From the NCBI RefSeq assembly GCF_047345485.1, contig NZ_JBLFEN010000001.1:732527-796526 (forward strand): 64,000 nucleotides of DNA. The letters are read 5' to 3'. Position numbers and translations under genes: made by a program. Below, in pieces: positions 6,749 to 15,851 of the stretch; the stretch's first letter is position 1, and each line of letters opens with the position of its first letter. The DNA comes from Jejuia sp047345485 (lineage in GTDB: Bacteria > Bacteroidota > Bacteroidia > Flavobacteriales > Flavobacteriaceae). The notes beneath the pieces are model-generated. The model saw nothing but the letters and a program-made list of their open reading frames with translations. It was not told the DNA's origin and made no database searches.

Positions 6749-9668
6749 GTGCCTCTTTCAAAATAGTAATTGGGTGTTTTGCTTCTTTACCAGTACCATC
6801 CTTTATTTGATGCCTACAACTTGTACCATTTGCAGATATAACAACGGTTTCTCTTGCTTTACGTACTGCTGGAAACAAGGTTTGTTCTCCTATTTGCATG
6901 CTAACCTCATAATGCTCTTTTTCGTAACCAAAACTACCTGCCATACCACAGCAACCACTAGGTATAACGGTAACTTTATAATTTTTAGGTAGATTTAAAA
7001 CTGAAAAGCTAGACAATTGATTACGCAACGCTTTTTGATGACAGTGTCCATGAAATTTGATAGTTTTTGGTTCTAAGGTAAATTGATCTGAAGTAATATT
7101 ACCTAATTCAATTTCACTTTGAATAAATTCTTCTATTAAAAAGGTATGTTTTGCGATATATTCTGCGGAAGTTTTATCGTTTGCTAATTTTAAGTATTCG
7201 TCTTTAAAGGTTAAAATAGCCGAAGGTTCTATGCCAATAAGTGGTGTGTCTTTAGAAATTAAATCTTTAAAAACAGATACATTTTTATTAGCAAATGCTT
7301 TTGCTTGTTCTAGCAATCCTTTTGATAAAAATGCACGACCAGATTCAGCATGATTTATAATTTTAACCTGATAATTTAAGGATTGTAAAAGTACCAAAGC
7401 ATCAACACCAATTTTAGTATCTAAAAAGTTGGTAAACTCATCATTAAAAAGATAAACCGTTTTAATACTTTTTGTTTTTTCAACCCTAAAACTTTTAGTA
7501 TTGTATATTTTATTTAAACTTTTATTTGATATTAAAGGCAAACTTCGTGCTTTTGCTATACCAAAACTAGTTTTTAATATTGAAGCTGTAAATGTATTTG
7601 AAAAAATAAAGTTTGATAATTTTGGAAGCTTACTGCCAATGGTATTAAAACTGTTATTATAAGCGAAAAGTTTAGTACGCCAAGTAATACCATTTTCTTT
7701 TTGGTATTGATACTGAAATTCTGCTTTTAAACTTGCAACATCTACACTACTAGGGCATTCACTTGCACAGGCTTTACAACTTAAACATAAATCAAAAACG
7801 TTTTTCAATTCCTTATGATTGAATTTATTCGATTTTTCTGAATTTGTTAAAAACTCGCGTAAAGCATTAGCTCTTGCTCTTGTAGAGTCTTTTTCGTTTC
7901 TAGTAGCTCGGTAACTAGGACACATGGTGCCACCAAACTCTGGCAGTTTTCTACAATCGCCACTACCATTACATTTTTCGGCTTCTCTTAGAATACCTTG
8001 AGATTTAGAAAAATCCATTAAGGTTTCTATTTCTGGTTCTTTTCTACCCACTTCATAACGTAAAGATTTATCCATAGAGAAAGCATCAACAATTTTTCCA
8101 GGATTAAAGATAGCATCAGGATCAAAAACATGTTTAATACGTTTCAAAATTTCATAATTTTTTCCACCTATCATCAGCGGAATAAATTCTGCCCTTACAA
8201 TACCATCACCATGTTCTCCACTAAAAGAGCCTTTATATTTTTTAACCAAATGGGCTACATCAGTAGTTATTTTTCTAAATAGTATAGCACCGTCCTTTGT
8301 CTTCAAATTTAAAATAGGGCGTAAATGCAATTCTCCAGCTCCGGCATGGGCATAATAAATAGCCGCCTGATTATAGCTTTTCATTAAGTTGGTAAATTCA
8401 GAAATATAATTTGCTAAATCTGGCAGTGCCACAGCGGTATCTTCAATACAGGCTGCCGATTTTTCATCTCCAATAATGTTGCCTAATAACCCCAATCCCG
8501 CACTTCGTAAGTTATTCGCTTTATCAATAGCTTCGCCTTCTAAAATAGGATTCGCATAGCTTAAACCAGAGTTTTCTAGAGTTTTAATTAATGCTGCTGC
8601 TTGTAAATTTGCATCTTTTAAATCATGAGATCTAACTTCACACATTAAAATTGCTTGAGGATCGCCTACTAAAAATCGTCTGTTTTCTTGCTGTGTTTTA
8701 TTGCGTTTTGTACAATCTAAAATGGTTTTATCCATCATTTCACAGTTATACAATTGGTGTTGCATTGTTGGTACAACAGCTTGCAAACATTTTTCAATAG
8801 TATCAAAATGTGCTGGTACCATTATCCTGTATTTAGGTGGTAAATCGTCAAGTTTTAGTGTTATTTGGGTAGTAAATGCCAATGTACCTTCGCTACCAGA
8901 TAACAACTTGCACATATTAAATTGCTCTGAAGTGTTTGAGAATACGTTGGATGTAATTAATTCATCAATAGCGTATCCAGTATTTCTTCTATGAATTTCT
9001 GGCTTCGGAAAATGTTCTTTTATTTCCTTTTGAATGGTCTCATCCTTTAATTCACTATAAATCGTTTTATATATTTCACCTTCAAGCGTATTTAATGTCG
9101 TTTTCTTTTTGAAGTCTTCTGAAGATAATGCACCGAAAGTAACCTCTTTACCATTGCTTAAAATAGTTTGTAACTCTATAACCTTATCACGGGTTACGCC
9201 ATATTGTATAGATGTAGTTCCAGAGGAATTGTTGCCCACCATCCCTCCTATCATACACCTATTTGATGTTGATGTATTTGGCCCAAAAAACAAGCCGTAA
9301 GGTTTTAAATAATTATTTAATTGGTCTCTAACCACGCCTGGTTGTACAGTAACTGTTTTTGTGTTTTTATCTAAACTTATAATTTTAGTAAAGTATTTAG
9401 AAACGTCAACAACAATACCATTGCCCACACATTGACCTGCTAATGAGGTGCCAGCAGTTCTAGGAATTAAGGAAGTGTTATGCATTTTAGCAAAATTAAT
9501 TAATAGCTTAATATCCTCATTATTTTTAGGATAAGCTACTGCCAACGGCAACATACGATATACGGATGCATCTGTAGCATAAATAGCTTTTATTAAATCA
9601 TCAAAAAGTAATATGCCAGAAAGTTTTGATGCTAAGGTTTTTAAATGATGTTTTATGGATACTGTCAT
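6741..9668 (-). CDS. FAD-linked oxidase / 4Fe-4S / CCG-domain dehydrogenase (D-2-hydroxyacid type)
   Basis: A 975-residue fusion of a GlcD/DLD-type flavoprotein with a GlpC/GlcF-type iron-sulfur part. Residues about 40-180 carry the PCMH FAD fold (PRTAGTSLAGQ, SNRCMIGGMVGNNSSGT), and about 220-530 the FAD-oxidase C-terminal domain (HAGAGELHLRP, GEHGDGIVR). Two Cys-rich sets follow: CNGSGDCR...MCPSY near 565 and CLSCKACASECPS near 630. The C-terminal CCG region has GHCHQKA (about 875) and PSGCCGMAGSFG (about 903). This architecture matches the YdiJ/D-2-hydroxyglutarate dehydrogenase group, which oxidises D-2-hydroxyacids and passes electrons to the respiratory chain. The precise substrate is not determined. 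It overlaps the LpxH-like gene tail-to-tail. Confidence 0.88.
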   Translation of the reverse strand: MTVSIKHHLKTLASKLSGILLFDDLIKAIYATDASVYRMLPLAVAYPKNNEDIKLLINFAKMHNTSLIPRTAGTSLAGQCVGNGIVVDVSKYFTKIISLDKNTKTVTVQPGVVRDQLNNYLKPYGLFFGPNTSTSNRCMIGGMVGNNSSGTTSIQYGVTRDKVIELQTILSNGKEVTFGALSSEDFKKKTTLNTLEGEIYKTIYSELKDETIQKEIKEHFPKPEIHRRNTGYAIDELITSNVFSNTSEQFNMCKLLSGSEGTLAFTTQITLKLDDLPPKYRIMVPAHFDTIEKCLQAVVPTMQHQLYNCEMMDKTILDCTKRNKTQQENRRFLVGDPQAILMCEVRSHDLKDANLQAAALIKTLENSGLSYANPILEGEAIDKANNLRSAGLGLLGNIIGDEKSAACIEDTAVALPDLANYISEFTNLMKSYNQAAIYYAHAGAGELHLRPILNLKTKDGAILFRKITTDVAHLVKKYKGSFSGEHGDGIVRAEFIPLMIGGKNYEILKRIKHVFDPDAIFNPGKIVDAFSMDKSLRYEVGRKEPEIETLMDFSKSQGILREAEKCNGSGDCRKLPEFGGTMCPSYRATRNEKDSTRARANALREFLTNSEKSNKFNHKELKNVFDLCLSCKACASECPSSVDVASLKAEFQYQYQKENGITWRTKLFAYNNSFNTIGSKLPKLSNFIFSNTFTASILKTSFGIAKARSLPLISNKSLNKIYNTKSFRVEKTKSIKTVYLFNDEFTNFLDTKIGVDALVLLQSLNYQVKIINHAESGRAFLSKGLLEQAKAFANKNVSVFKDLISKDTPLIGIEPSAILTFKDEYLKLANDKTSAEYIAKHTFLIEEFIQSEIELGNITSDQFTLEPKTIKFHGHCHQKALRNQLSSFSVLNLPKNYKVTVIPSGCCGMAGSFGYEKEHYEVSMQIGEQTLFPAVRKARETVVISANGTSCRHQIKDGTGKEAKHPITILKEALI

Positions 9669-9798
9669 AAATATTACTAAAACGATAAATATAAATACAA
9701 TTTTGGCGTTATTTTTGTAAAGTTATCTAGAATAATAAACATGGTCTTTTTTTCTAAATTGATCGTATATCATTAATCAAATTAAAAACTAAAAACTT

Positions 9799-10293
9799 AT
9801 GAAAAAATTAATCGTATTAATTATTGTTGTATTGGGTTTTGCGTTCTCATCAAATGCACAAGACATATCAAATAATGCTATAGGTCTGCGTCTTGGAGAT
9901 AGTGATGGTTTTGGAGCAGAAGTATCTTACCAACGTGCTCTTAAGGAAAATAATAGGCTAGAATTAGACTTAGGTATTAGATCTGGTAATAATTTTGATG
10001 GATTTAAACTTGCAGCCTTATACCAATGGGTATGGCAGTTAGATGGAGATTTTAATTGGTACGCTGGCGCTGGTGGTGGTTTGGCATCTTACGATTTTAA
10101 TAGAGTACCGCAAGGCTTTGATAATGGAGATACTTTTATTTTTGCTGCTGGTAATGTTGGTATTGAATATAATTTTGATATCCCACTGCAACTATCGCTC
10201 GACTTTAGACCAGAAATTGGGTTTGGAAATGATGCCCTTGACAACAACGATTTAGATTTTGATATCGCTTTGGGTATCCGTTACCGGTTTTAA
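9799..10293 (+). CDS. Secreted outer-membrane beta-barrel-like protein
   Basis: 164 residues with a Sec signal peptide (MKKLIVLIIVVLGFAFSSNA, cleavage before QD). The mature part alternates short amphipathic strands with Gly/Asp turns (IGLRLGDSDGFGAEVSYQRA, FNWYAGAGGGLASYDF) and ends in the aromatic residue of IALGIRYRF, the normal terminus of an outer-membrane barrel. The size suggests an eight-strand barrel. Proteins like this are common in flavobacteria without known function. It is followed by a clear terminator and is probably monocistronic; a TAnnTTTG-like box (TATTTTTG, 9710-9717) lies about 80 bp upstream but has no good -33 partner. Confidence 0.75.
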   Translation: MKKLIVLIIVVLGFAFSSNAQDISNNAIGLRLGDSDGFGAEVSYQRALKENNRLELDLGIRSGNNFDGFKLAALYQWVWQLDGDFNWYAGAGGGLASYDFNRVPQGFDNGDTFIFAAGNVGIEYNFDIPLQLSLDFRPEIGFGNDALDNNDLDFDIALGIRYRF

Positions 10294-10316
10294 TCTAATT
10301 AGTTATTATATTATAC

Positions 10317-10340
10317 AAAAGCACCTTATGGTGCTTTTTT
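10317..10340 (+). terminator. Rho-independent terminator after the beta-barrel gene
   Basis: AAAAGCACC and GGTGCTTTT form a perfect stem around a TTAT loop, followed by a run of T. It starts 24 bp after the stop codon. Confidence 0.85.
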
Positions 10341-10411
10341 TGATTATAATTAGTTTTTGAATAGCTGTAATAAGTTTATATCTTAACACCTTATAATTTT
10401 AAATTCTTACC

Positions 10412-11446
10412 ATGAAATTTAGTCACCTTACTGTTTTTAGCTTTCTGATTCTATTAATACTTAGTTGTAAAAAAAATGACCGAACACAAACTGAAGAACC
10501 TGCTAAACTTAAAGCACTAATTATTGATGGTGAAAACAGTCATGGTATTTGGCCAAAAAGCACATTTATGATGAAGGATTATTTAGAGCAAACAGGATTA
10601 TTTTCTGTTGATATTGCTCGAAAAAAATTCAATTGGATTGGGCCACACCATAACGAAGTAAAGGAAACTAATGATATTCAAGAGCTTATCAATATTTATC
10701 CATTAGAAGATGGTGTTGATAGAATTGTTTTAGACTCTACAAGATTTGATCCAGATTTTAATCCAGACTTTAGTAAATATAATGTAGTTATCAGTAATTT
10801 AGGTTGGAAATCTTCTGATTGGCCAGAAGCTACTAAAACAAATTTTGAAAATTACATAAAAAATGGTGGTGGCTTGGTTACAGTACATGCAGCAAATAAT
10901 GCTTGGGGAGATTGGGATGCATACAATGAGATGATAGGTCTTGGTGGCTGGGGCGGCAGAACTAAAGCATCTGGTCCTTATATATACTATAATGCAGAGA
11001 ACGAATTAATTAAAGACACCTCTGATGGTGTTTGTGCATCACATGGCGCACAACACAACTTTATTATTAAAACTCGTGAACCTGAGCACCCTATAATGAA
11101 AGGTTTACCAATGGAATGGTTTCATGGCAAAGACGAACTTTATGAGCGTTTACGAGGTCCTGCTAAAAACTTAACGGTTTTAGCAACTGCATTTTCTAGT
11201 GGCGCGTATGGCGAAAAACGAACGCAACGACACGAACCGATATTAATGACAATTGCCTACGGTAAAGGGAGAGTATTTCATTCCACACTCGGCCATATGG
11301 ATTATTCTATGGAGTCTGTTGGGTTTATTACAACATTACAACGAGGTGCTGAGTGGGCCGCTACAGGTAAAGTGACTCAAAACGTGCCTGATGACTTTCC
11401 AAATACTGAAACAGTAAGCTCAAGACCTTGGAAAAAAAGTGAATAA
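10412..11446 (+). CDS. ThuA-domain lipoprotein
   Basis: 344 residues with a lipoprotein signal peptide; the lipobox LILSC places the lipidated cysteine at 19. The mature protein matches the ThuA-like glutamine-amidotransferase fold. Markers are KALIIDGENSHG at the first strand, YNVVISNLGWKSSDWPEAT, NGGGLVTVHAANNAWGDWDAYNEMIG, and ILMTIAYGKGRVFHSTLGHMDYS near the end. Family members are found in sugar-catabolism loci and in secreted Bacteroidota proteins; the biochemical role is mostly unknown. It stands between two terminators with a gap before the metalloprotease, so it is probably a single-gene unit. Periplasmic or outer-membrane anchoring is inferred from the lipobox. Confidence 0.85.
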   Translation: MKFSHLTVFSFLILLILSCKKNDRTQTEEPAKLKALIIDGENSHGIWPKSTFMMKDYLEQTGLFSVDIARKKFNWIGPHHNEVKETNDIQELINIYPLEDGVDRIVLDSTRFDPDFNPDFSKYNVVISNLGWKSSDWPEATKTNFENYIKNGGGLVTVHAANNAWGDWDAYNEMIGLGGWGGRTKASGPYIYYNAENELIKDTSDGVCASHGAQHNFIIKTREPEHPIMKGLPMEWFHGKDELYERLRGPAKNLTVLATAFSSGAYGEKRTQRHEPILMTIAYGKGRVFHSTLGHMDYSMESVGFITTLQRGAEWAATGKVTQNVPDDFPNTETVSSRPWKKSE

Positions 11447-11590
11447 TTATTTGAGATATCGTCTTTAATGAGGCTATTTTGCTATTTAATTATAAATTGA
11501 AACAATAAAATCGATTTTAAATGATAAAAATCAATTTTAAAGTCTTTTTTATACATTTCTATTCAATTTAACGTCATTTAACATTTTAGA

Positions 11591-11623
11591 TTGAAATTAA
11601 GATACATTTAATACATAAATTTG
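11591..11623 (+). promoter_or_regulatory. Bacteroidota-type promoter of the metalloprotease gene
   Basis: TTG at 11591-11593 and TAAATTTG at 11616-11623, separated by 22 bp, match the TTG/TAnnTTTG consensus of the Bacteroidota primary sigma factor. The start codon lies 29 bp downstream. Confidence 0.6.
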
Positions 11624-11652
11624 TTTCGCTAATTTAAAATTCTACACACCAT

Positions 11653-14226
11653 ATGAAAAGAAACTCTATCTGGCAAACCATAGCTACTTTTATGCTTTTG
11701 GTGGTTACCTTCATGACGCCCCTAAATAGTGATGCTCAAAACAAGAAAAAAAATAAAAAAAAGAAACACAAAACAGAAGCAACTACTCCATTAAAAAGAC
11801 CTTCAAAGAAAAAAACTATCGCTGCTTTAACTAAGTCTAGCAAAAAGATAGATGGTCTATTTACTATGTATCAAGATACAATTACTGGAGCACTACAAAT
11901 GCTAATTTCTGATGAAAATATAGGGCAGGAATTTATTCATTTTGCGCAGGTAGCAGATGGTGTACTAGAAGCAGGTAGATTTAGAGGTGCTTATAACCCA
12001 ACACAGGTTATAAAGATTACAAAACATTTTAATAAAATTGAGTTTATAAAGCAGAATACTTCGTTTTACTTCGATCCTGAAAGTCCACTTTCTAAAGCTA
12101 AAGATGCAAACATCTCAAATGCTAATTTAGCAAGTTTAAAAATTGAAGCTCATGACGCTAAAAAAGGATTATACCTTATAAAAGCTAGCGATTTATTTTT
12201 AAAAGAAACATTTGGTCAAATAAAACCACCTAGATTTCCGGGGAGTTCTCCAACATCTTTCTCTCTAGGTAATTTAGATAAGAATAAAACAAAAATAAAT
12301 ACTATTAAAAATTACCCCGATAATTTAAATATTACAGCAGAGTATGTATACTCTAAGTCTTCTATATTAAATCGTGGATCTTCTGCTGTTACTGATGGGA
12401 GAAACGTTAGTATAAAAATGAATCATAGCTTAATAGCAATGCCAGAAAACGATTATCAGGTTAGATTCGACGATCCAAGAGTTGGGTATTTTACAAGACA
12501 AGTAGAAGACCAAACCAGTACTAGCACATCACCCTATAGAGATTTAATACATAGATGGCATCTTAAGAAAAAAGACACCGATGCTGAATTATCTGAACCT
12601 GTAGAACCCATAACTTGGTGGATTGAAAATACAACACCTCACGAATGGAGAGAAACCATTAAAGAAGGTGTTTTACAATGGAATACCGCCTTTGAAAAAG
12701 CAGGTTTTAAAAATGCTATGGTTGTAAAAGTACAACCTGATGATGCAGATTGGGATGCTGGTGATATTAGATATAATGTATTACGTTGGACATCTTCACC
12801 AAGACCTCCTTTTGGAGGCTACGGTCCTAGTTTTGTAAACCCAAGAACCGGACAAATTATAGGTGCAGATATTATGCTAGAGTATGTACATTTTACAAAC
12901 AGAGTACTTTATGATAAAATTTACAATACTGCTGCTAATAAAGAGTTAAACCCAGATGTTAACTATTGTAGCCTTGGTCATGAAATGCACAAAGAATTGA
13001 TGTTTGCTAATGCTGTTGTATCTGCTACTGGAGCATCAGATTTGGAGATGGAACGTATTAAAAAAGAATCTATGTTGGCTTTAATTATGCACGAAGTAGG
13101 CCATACATTAGGTTTAAATCATAATATGAAAGCGAGTCAGCTTTTCTCTAGAGCACAATTAAACGATGCAGATTTTATTAGAGGAAAATGTTTAACAGCT
13201 TCTGTTATGGACTATGCAGCTTTAAATATTACTAAAGACAGAAGCAAACAAGGACAATACGATGATGTAGCTGTAGGGCCTTATGATATTTGGGCGGTAA
13301 AACTTGGTTACCAGCCATTTGCCAGTGAAAATGAAAGGCAAGCATTACTAAATGAGTCTACAAAACCAGAACATATTTTTGGAAATGATGCAGACGATAT
13401 GCGAAGCCCAGGTAAAGCAATTGACCCTAGAGTTAACGTATCAGATCAATCTAATGAGCAAATAGAATGGTCTATTGATAGGATGGAATTATCTGATAAT
13501 CTTTTGAAAAATGCGAAAACAAATTTCTTAAAAGAAGGTGATTTTTATGAAGAACTAAAACGTGTATATTTCATCTTAACTGGTCAAAAAGGAAGTGCTG
13601 CAAATACAATTTCAAGATTTATTGGGGGTGTATATGTAGACAGAGCGGCAGTGGGACAAAATGGAGCTACACAACCTTACACTCCAGTTAGTCTTGAGGA
13701 TCAAAAAAAAGCAATGAATGCGTTAAGTAAATATGTTTTTGCAGCCGATGCATTTGATGCTCCTAATGAATTGTATAATTATTTAGCAAGCCAACGTAGA
13801 GGTTTTAACTTTAGATCTCCAGAAGACCCAAAAATTCATAATCAAGTATTAGGTTTTCAAAAACGTGTTTTAAGTCATTTGTTACATTATAACACTTTAC
13901 AGAGAATAAAAGATTCTGAATTATATGGAAACACTTATAAGTTATCATCAATGATGACCGATTTAAATAATGCTATATTTAAAACAGATATTTATGGTAG
14001 CATAAATTCTTTTAGACAAAACTTACAATTAGAATATACCGAGATGCTACTTGATATATTAACGGGTAAAATAAGTTCTAGATATACTCACAATGCTAAG
14101 TCTATGGCGCTATATAATTTAAAACGAATTAAAACAATGGCTGCCCCTTCTGGAAATATTGCATCTAGAGCGCACAAAGAGCACTTAAGAACTTTAATTG
14201 ATAATGGTTTGAAAGAAATAAAATAA
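11653..14226 (+). CDS. Secreted zinc-dependent metalloprotease (DUF5117/DUF5118/DUF4953 type)
   Basis: 857 residues. An N-terminal signal peptide (to about SDAQ) is followed by a lysine-rich stretch (NKKKNKKKKHK). The catalytic site is an extended metzincin motif, H480-E-V-G-H484-T-L-G-L-N-H490, with a downstream Met-turn candidate (SVMDYAAL). N-terminal segments (FTMYQDTITGALQMLI, GVLEAGRFRGAYNPTQVI) fit DUF5118/DUF5117, and the catalytic part fits DUF4953. No T9SS sorting domain is visible at the C-terminus (NGLKEIK), so a periplasmic location is more likely than surface display. It has its own promoter and terminator. Protease class is firm, substrate unknown. Confidence 0.88.
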   Translation: MKRNSIWQTIATFMLLVVTFMTPLNSDAQNKKKNKKKKHKTEATTPLKRPSKKKTIAALTKSSKKIDGLFTMYQDTITGALQMLISDENIGQEFIHFAQVADGVLEAGRFRGAYNPTQVIKITKHFNKIEFIKQNTSFYFDPESPLSKAKDANISNANLASLKIEAHDAKKGLYLIKASDLFLKETFGQIKPPRFPGSSPTSFSLGNLDKNKTKINTIKNYPDNLNITAEYVYSKSSILNRGSSAVTDGRNVSIKMNHSLIAMPENDYQVRFDDPRVGYFTRQVEDQTSTSTSPYRDLIHRWHLKKKDTDAELSEPVEPITWWIENTTPHEWRETIKEGVLQWNTAFEKAGFKNAMVVKVQPDDADWDAGDIRYNVLRWTSSPRPPFGGYGPSFVNPRTGQIIGADIMLEYVHFTNRVLYDKIYNTAANKELNPDVNYCSLGHEMHKELMFANAVVSATGASDLEMERIKKESMLALIMHEVGHTLGLNHNMKASQLFSRAQLNDADFIRGKCLTASVMDYAALNITKDRSKQGQYDDVAVGPYDIWAVKLGYQPFASENERQALLNESTKPEHIFGNDADDMRSPGKAIDPRVNVSDQSNEQIEWSIDRMELSDNLLKNAKTNFLKEGDFYEELKRVYFILTGQKGSAANTISRFIGGVYVDRAAVGQNGATQPYTPVSLEDQKKAMNALSKYVFAADAFDAPNELYNYLASQRRGFNFRSPEDPKIHNQVLGFQKRVLSHLLHYNTLQRIKDSELYGNTYKLSSMMTDLNNAIFKTDIYGSINSFRQNLQLEYTEMLLDILTGKISSRYTHNAKSMALYNLKRIKTMAAPSGNIASRAHKEHLRTLIDNGLKEIK

Positions 14227-14250
14227 ATAAATTTTAAAATTACAAATAAA

Positions 14251-14279
14251 AAAGTGCGCCATGTGGCGCACTTTTTATT
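14251..14279 (+). terminator. Terminator after the metalloprotease gene
   Basis: AAAGTGCGCC (14251-14260) pairs perfectly with GGCGCACTTT (14265-14274) around an ATGT loop, followed by T-rich sequence. The A-run on the other side makes it potentially bidirectional for the convergent manA gene. Confidence 0.88.
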
Positions 14280-14354
14280 TCTACTAAAAGTATTATTAAA
14301 CTTTTATATATAATTAAGCTAAAATTAATTAAAGACTAAAAGAGCCTGATATTA

Positions 14355-15326
14355 TTAATAAAAAGCCTCTAAAATTTTAGCACCCGCAGATTCTAGATGT
14401 ATATGGTTTAGGTTAGCTGGAATTAAAAACGTTTCACCATACTTAATTTGGTAATTTTCACCGTTACACATAAAATTAGCTTCACCTTCAACACACATGT
14501 AAATAATAAATGAATCTATATTAGTGTAGTCTTTTTCTAACTTACCTTCTAAGGCTATAATATTAGTTTTAAAATATGGTGAATGTACTAATGTATTAGA
14601 CACATTAATATGGTGTTCATATTTAGTTTTGTATGCATCATGCACTTCATAATCAATAACATCAATGGCTAAATCGTTATGTAAATCTCGTTTAGTCCCT
14701 GTTTTTGCATCTACTCTATCATAATCATAAATTCTATAGGTAATATCTGATGTTTGTTGAATTTCAGCCAATAAAACTCCCGCTCCAATAGCATGTACTC
14801 TACCTGTTGGTATATAAAATGTGTCTCCCTTTTCTACAATTTCATGATGCATTACATCTAAAATAGTATTGTTTTCTAAATGCTTTTTATATTCAATTTG
14901 AGTAATTTTTTTATCAAAACCAACAATTAATTCTGCATCTTCATCAGCTTCCATAACATACCACATTTCATTTTTTCCAAAAGAATTATGACGCTGTTTT
15001 GCTATCTCATTACTTGGATGTACTTGAATTGACAAAGGTGTTTTTGCATCAATAAATTTTATAAGTAATGGGAATTTGTCGGCAAATGTGTTATAAACTT
15101 TATTGCCTACAATATCACCTTTATATTTGGCTATTAGTGTTTTTAAACTTTCATTTTTAAGTGGGCCTTCTGCAACAAGAGTTTCATCACCTTCAACATC
15201 AGAAATCTCCCAAGATTCTCCAATGCTCTCATCAGTATAGTCTTTATCCAATACCGTTTTTAATTTATTTCCTCCCCAAATTCTGTATTTGTAAAGGGGC
15301 TTAAACTTTAAGGGATATAAATTCAT
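14355..15326 (-). CDS. manA: Mannose-6-phosphate isomerase, class I
   Basis: A 323-residue cupin-type phosphomannose isomerase that interconverts fructose-6-P and mannose-6-P, feeding GDP-mannose synthesis or mannose use. It has the short-form N-terminus (YRIWGGNKL), the zinc site region QVHPSNEIA with KNEMWYVM, and the catalytic stretch GRVHAIGAGVLLAEIQQTSD followed by YRIYDYDR. The C-terminal cupin contains IPANLNHIH. The length agrees with bacterial short class I enzymes. It is divergent from the large carboxypeptidase gene, with 525 bp between the starts, and convergent with the metalloprotease. No other sugar genes lie beside it. Confidence 0.93.
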   Translation of the reverse strand: MNLYPLKFKPLYKYRIWGGNKLKTVLDKDYTDESIGESWEISDVEGDETLVAEGPLKNESLKTLIAKYKGDIVGNKVYNTFADKFPLLIKFIDAKTPLSIQVHPSNEIAKQRHNSFGKNEMWYVMEADEDAELIVGFDKKITQIEYKKHLENNTILDVMHHEIVEKGDTFYIPTGRVHAIGAGVLLAEIQQTSDITYRIYDYDRVDAKTGTKRDLHNDLAIDVIDYEVHDAYKTKYEHHINVSNTLVHSPYFKTNIIALEGKLEKDYTNIDSFIIYMCVEGEANFMCNGENYQIKYGETFLIPANLNHIHLESAGAKILEAFY

Positions 15327-15851
15327 ATTATTTTTTTTAGGGTTTAAAAAATATTATCATAATATTATTAAAAAAAAAAGTTTTCACAAACTTATACTAG
15401 GTATTCTTGTGACTTTTATAAATATTATAAAAATTTTACTTATAATTTGATGAATTCTTTTAATACCAGTTTTTGTGAATGCCAGAATATAGTATTAAAA
15501 AAATTTTAACAGTTTACTTTTTTTAAATTTCAGTATAAGCTTTAATTTTTAATAACTTAATTACTCTTGTAAATATATCAATACGAGCCAAACACACTTA
15601 CATAAATAATTACTAATAATTAAATGGCTTCACATTATCTCTTAAATACTATTTCGTTTAATTATAGTTTAACTAAAAAACAATTTTTTAGTATTTAACT
15701 TACAAACAAAATAGAATATACAACAATTATTACAATAATAGTAATAATAAACTTATGAGTATATGCTTTTTGTCGATTTATTTTGCTTTTCATGGATTAT
15801 CCCCTTCAGAACTTATATATTAGCGTCTTTAATTCATTAACCCCTAATCTA
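15327..15851. other. Long AT-rich divergent intergenic region
   Basis: About 525 bp between manA and the repeat carboxypeptidase. It is very AT-rich with A and T runs. I found no ORF of credible content, no strong hairpin and no exact TAnnTTTG box with a good -33 partner. It probably holds divergent promoters that I cannot place. Confidence 0.5.

Noticed and set aside
15783..15851. Upstream TTG start for the giant carboxypeptidase
   Set aside because: It would place 23 residues before a normal signal peptide that begins at ATG 15852.
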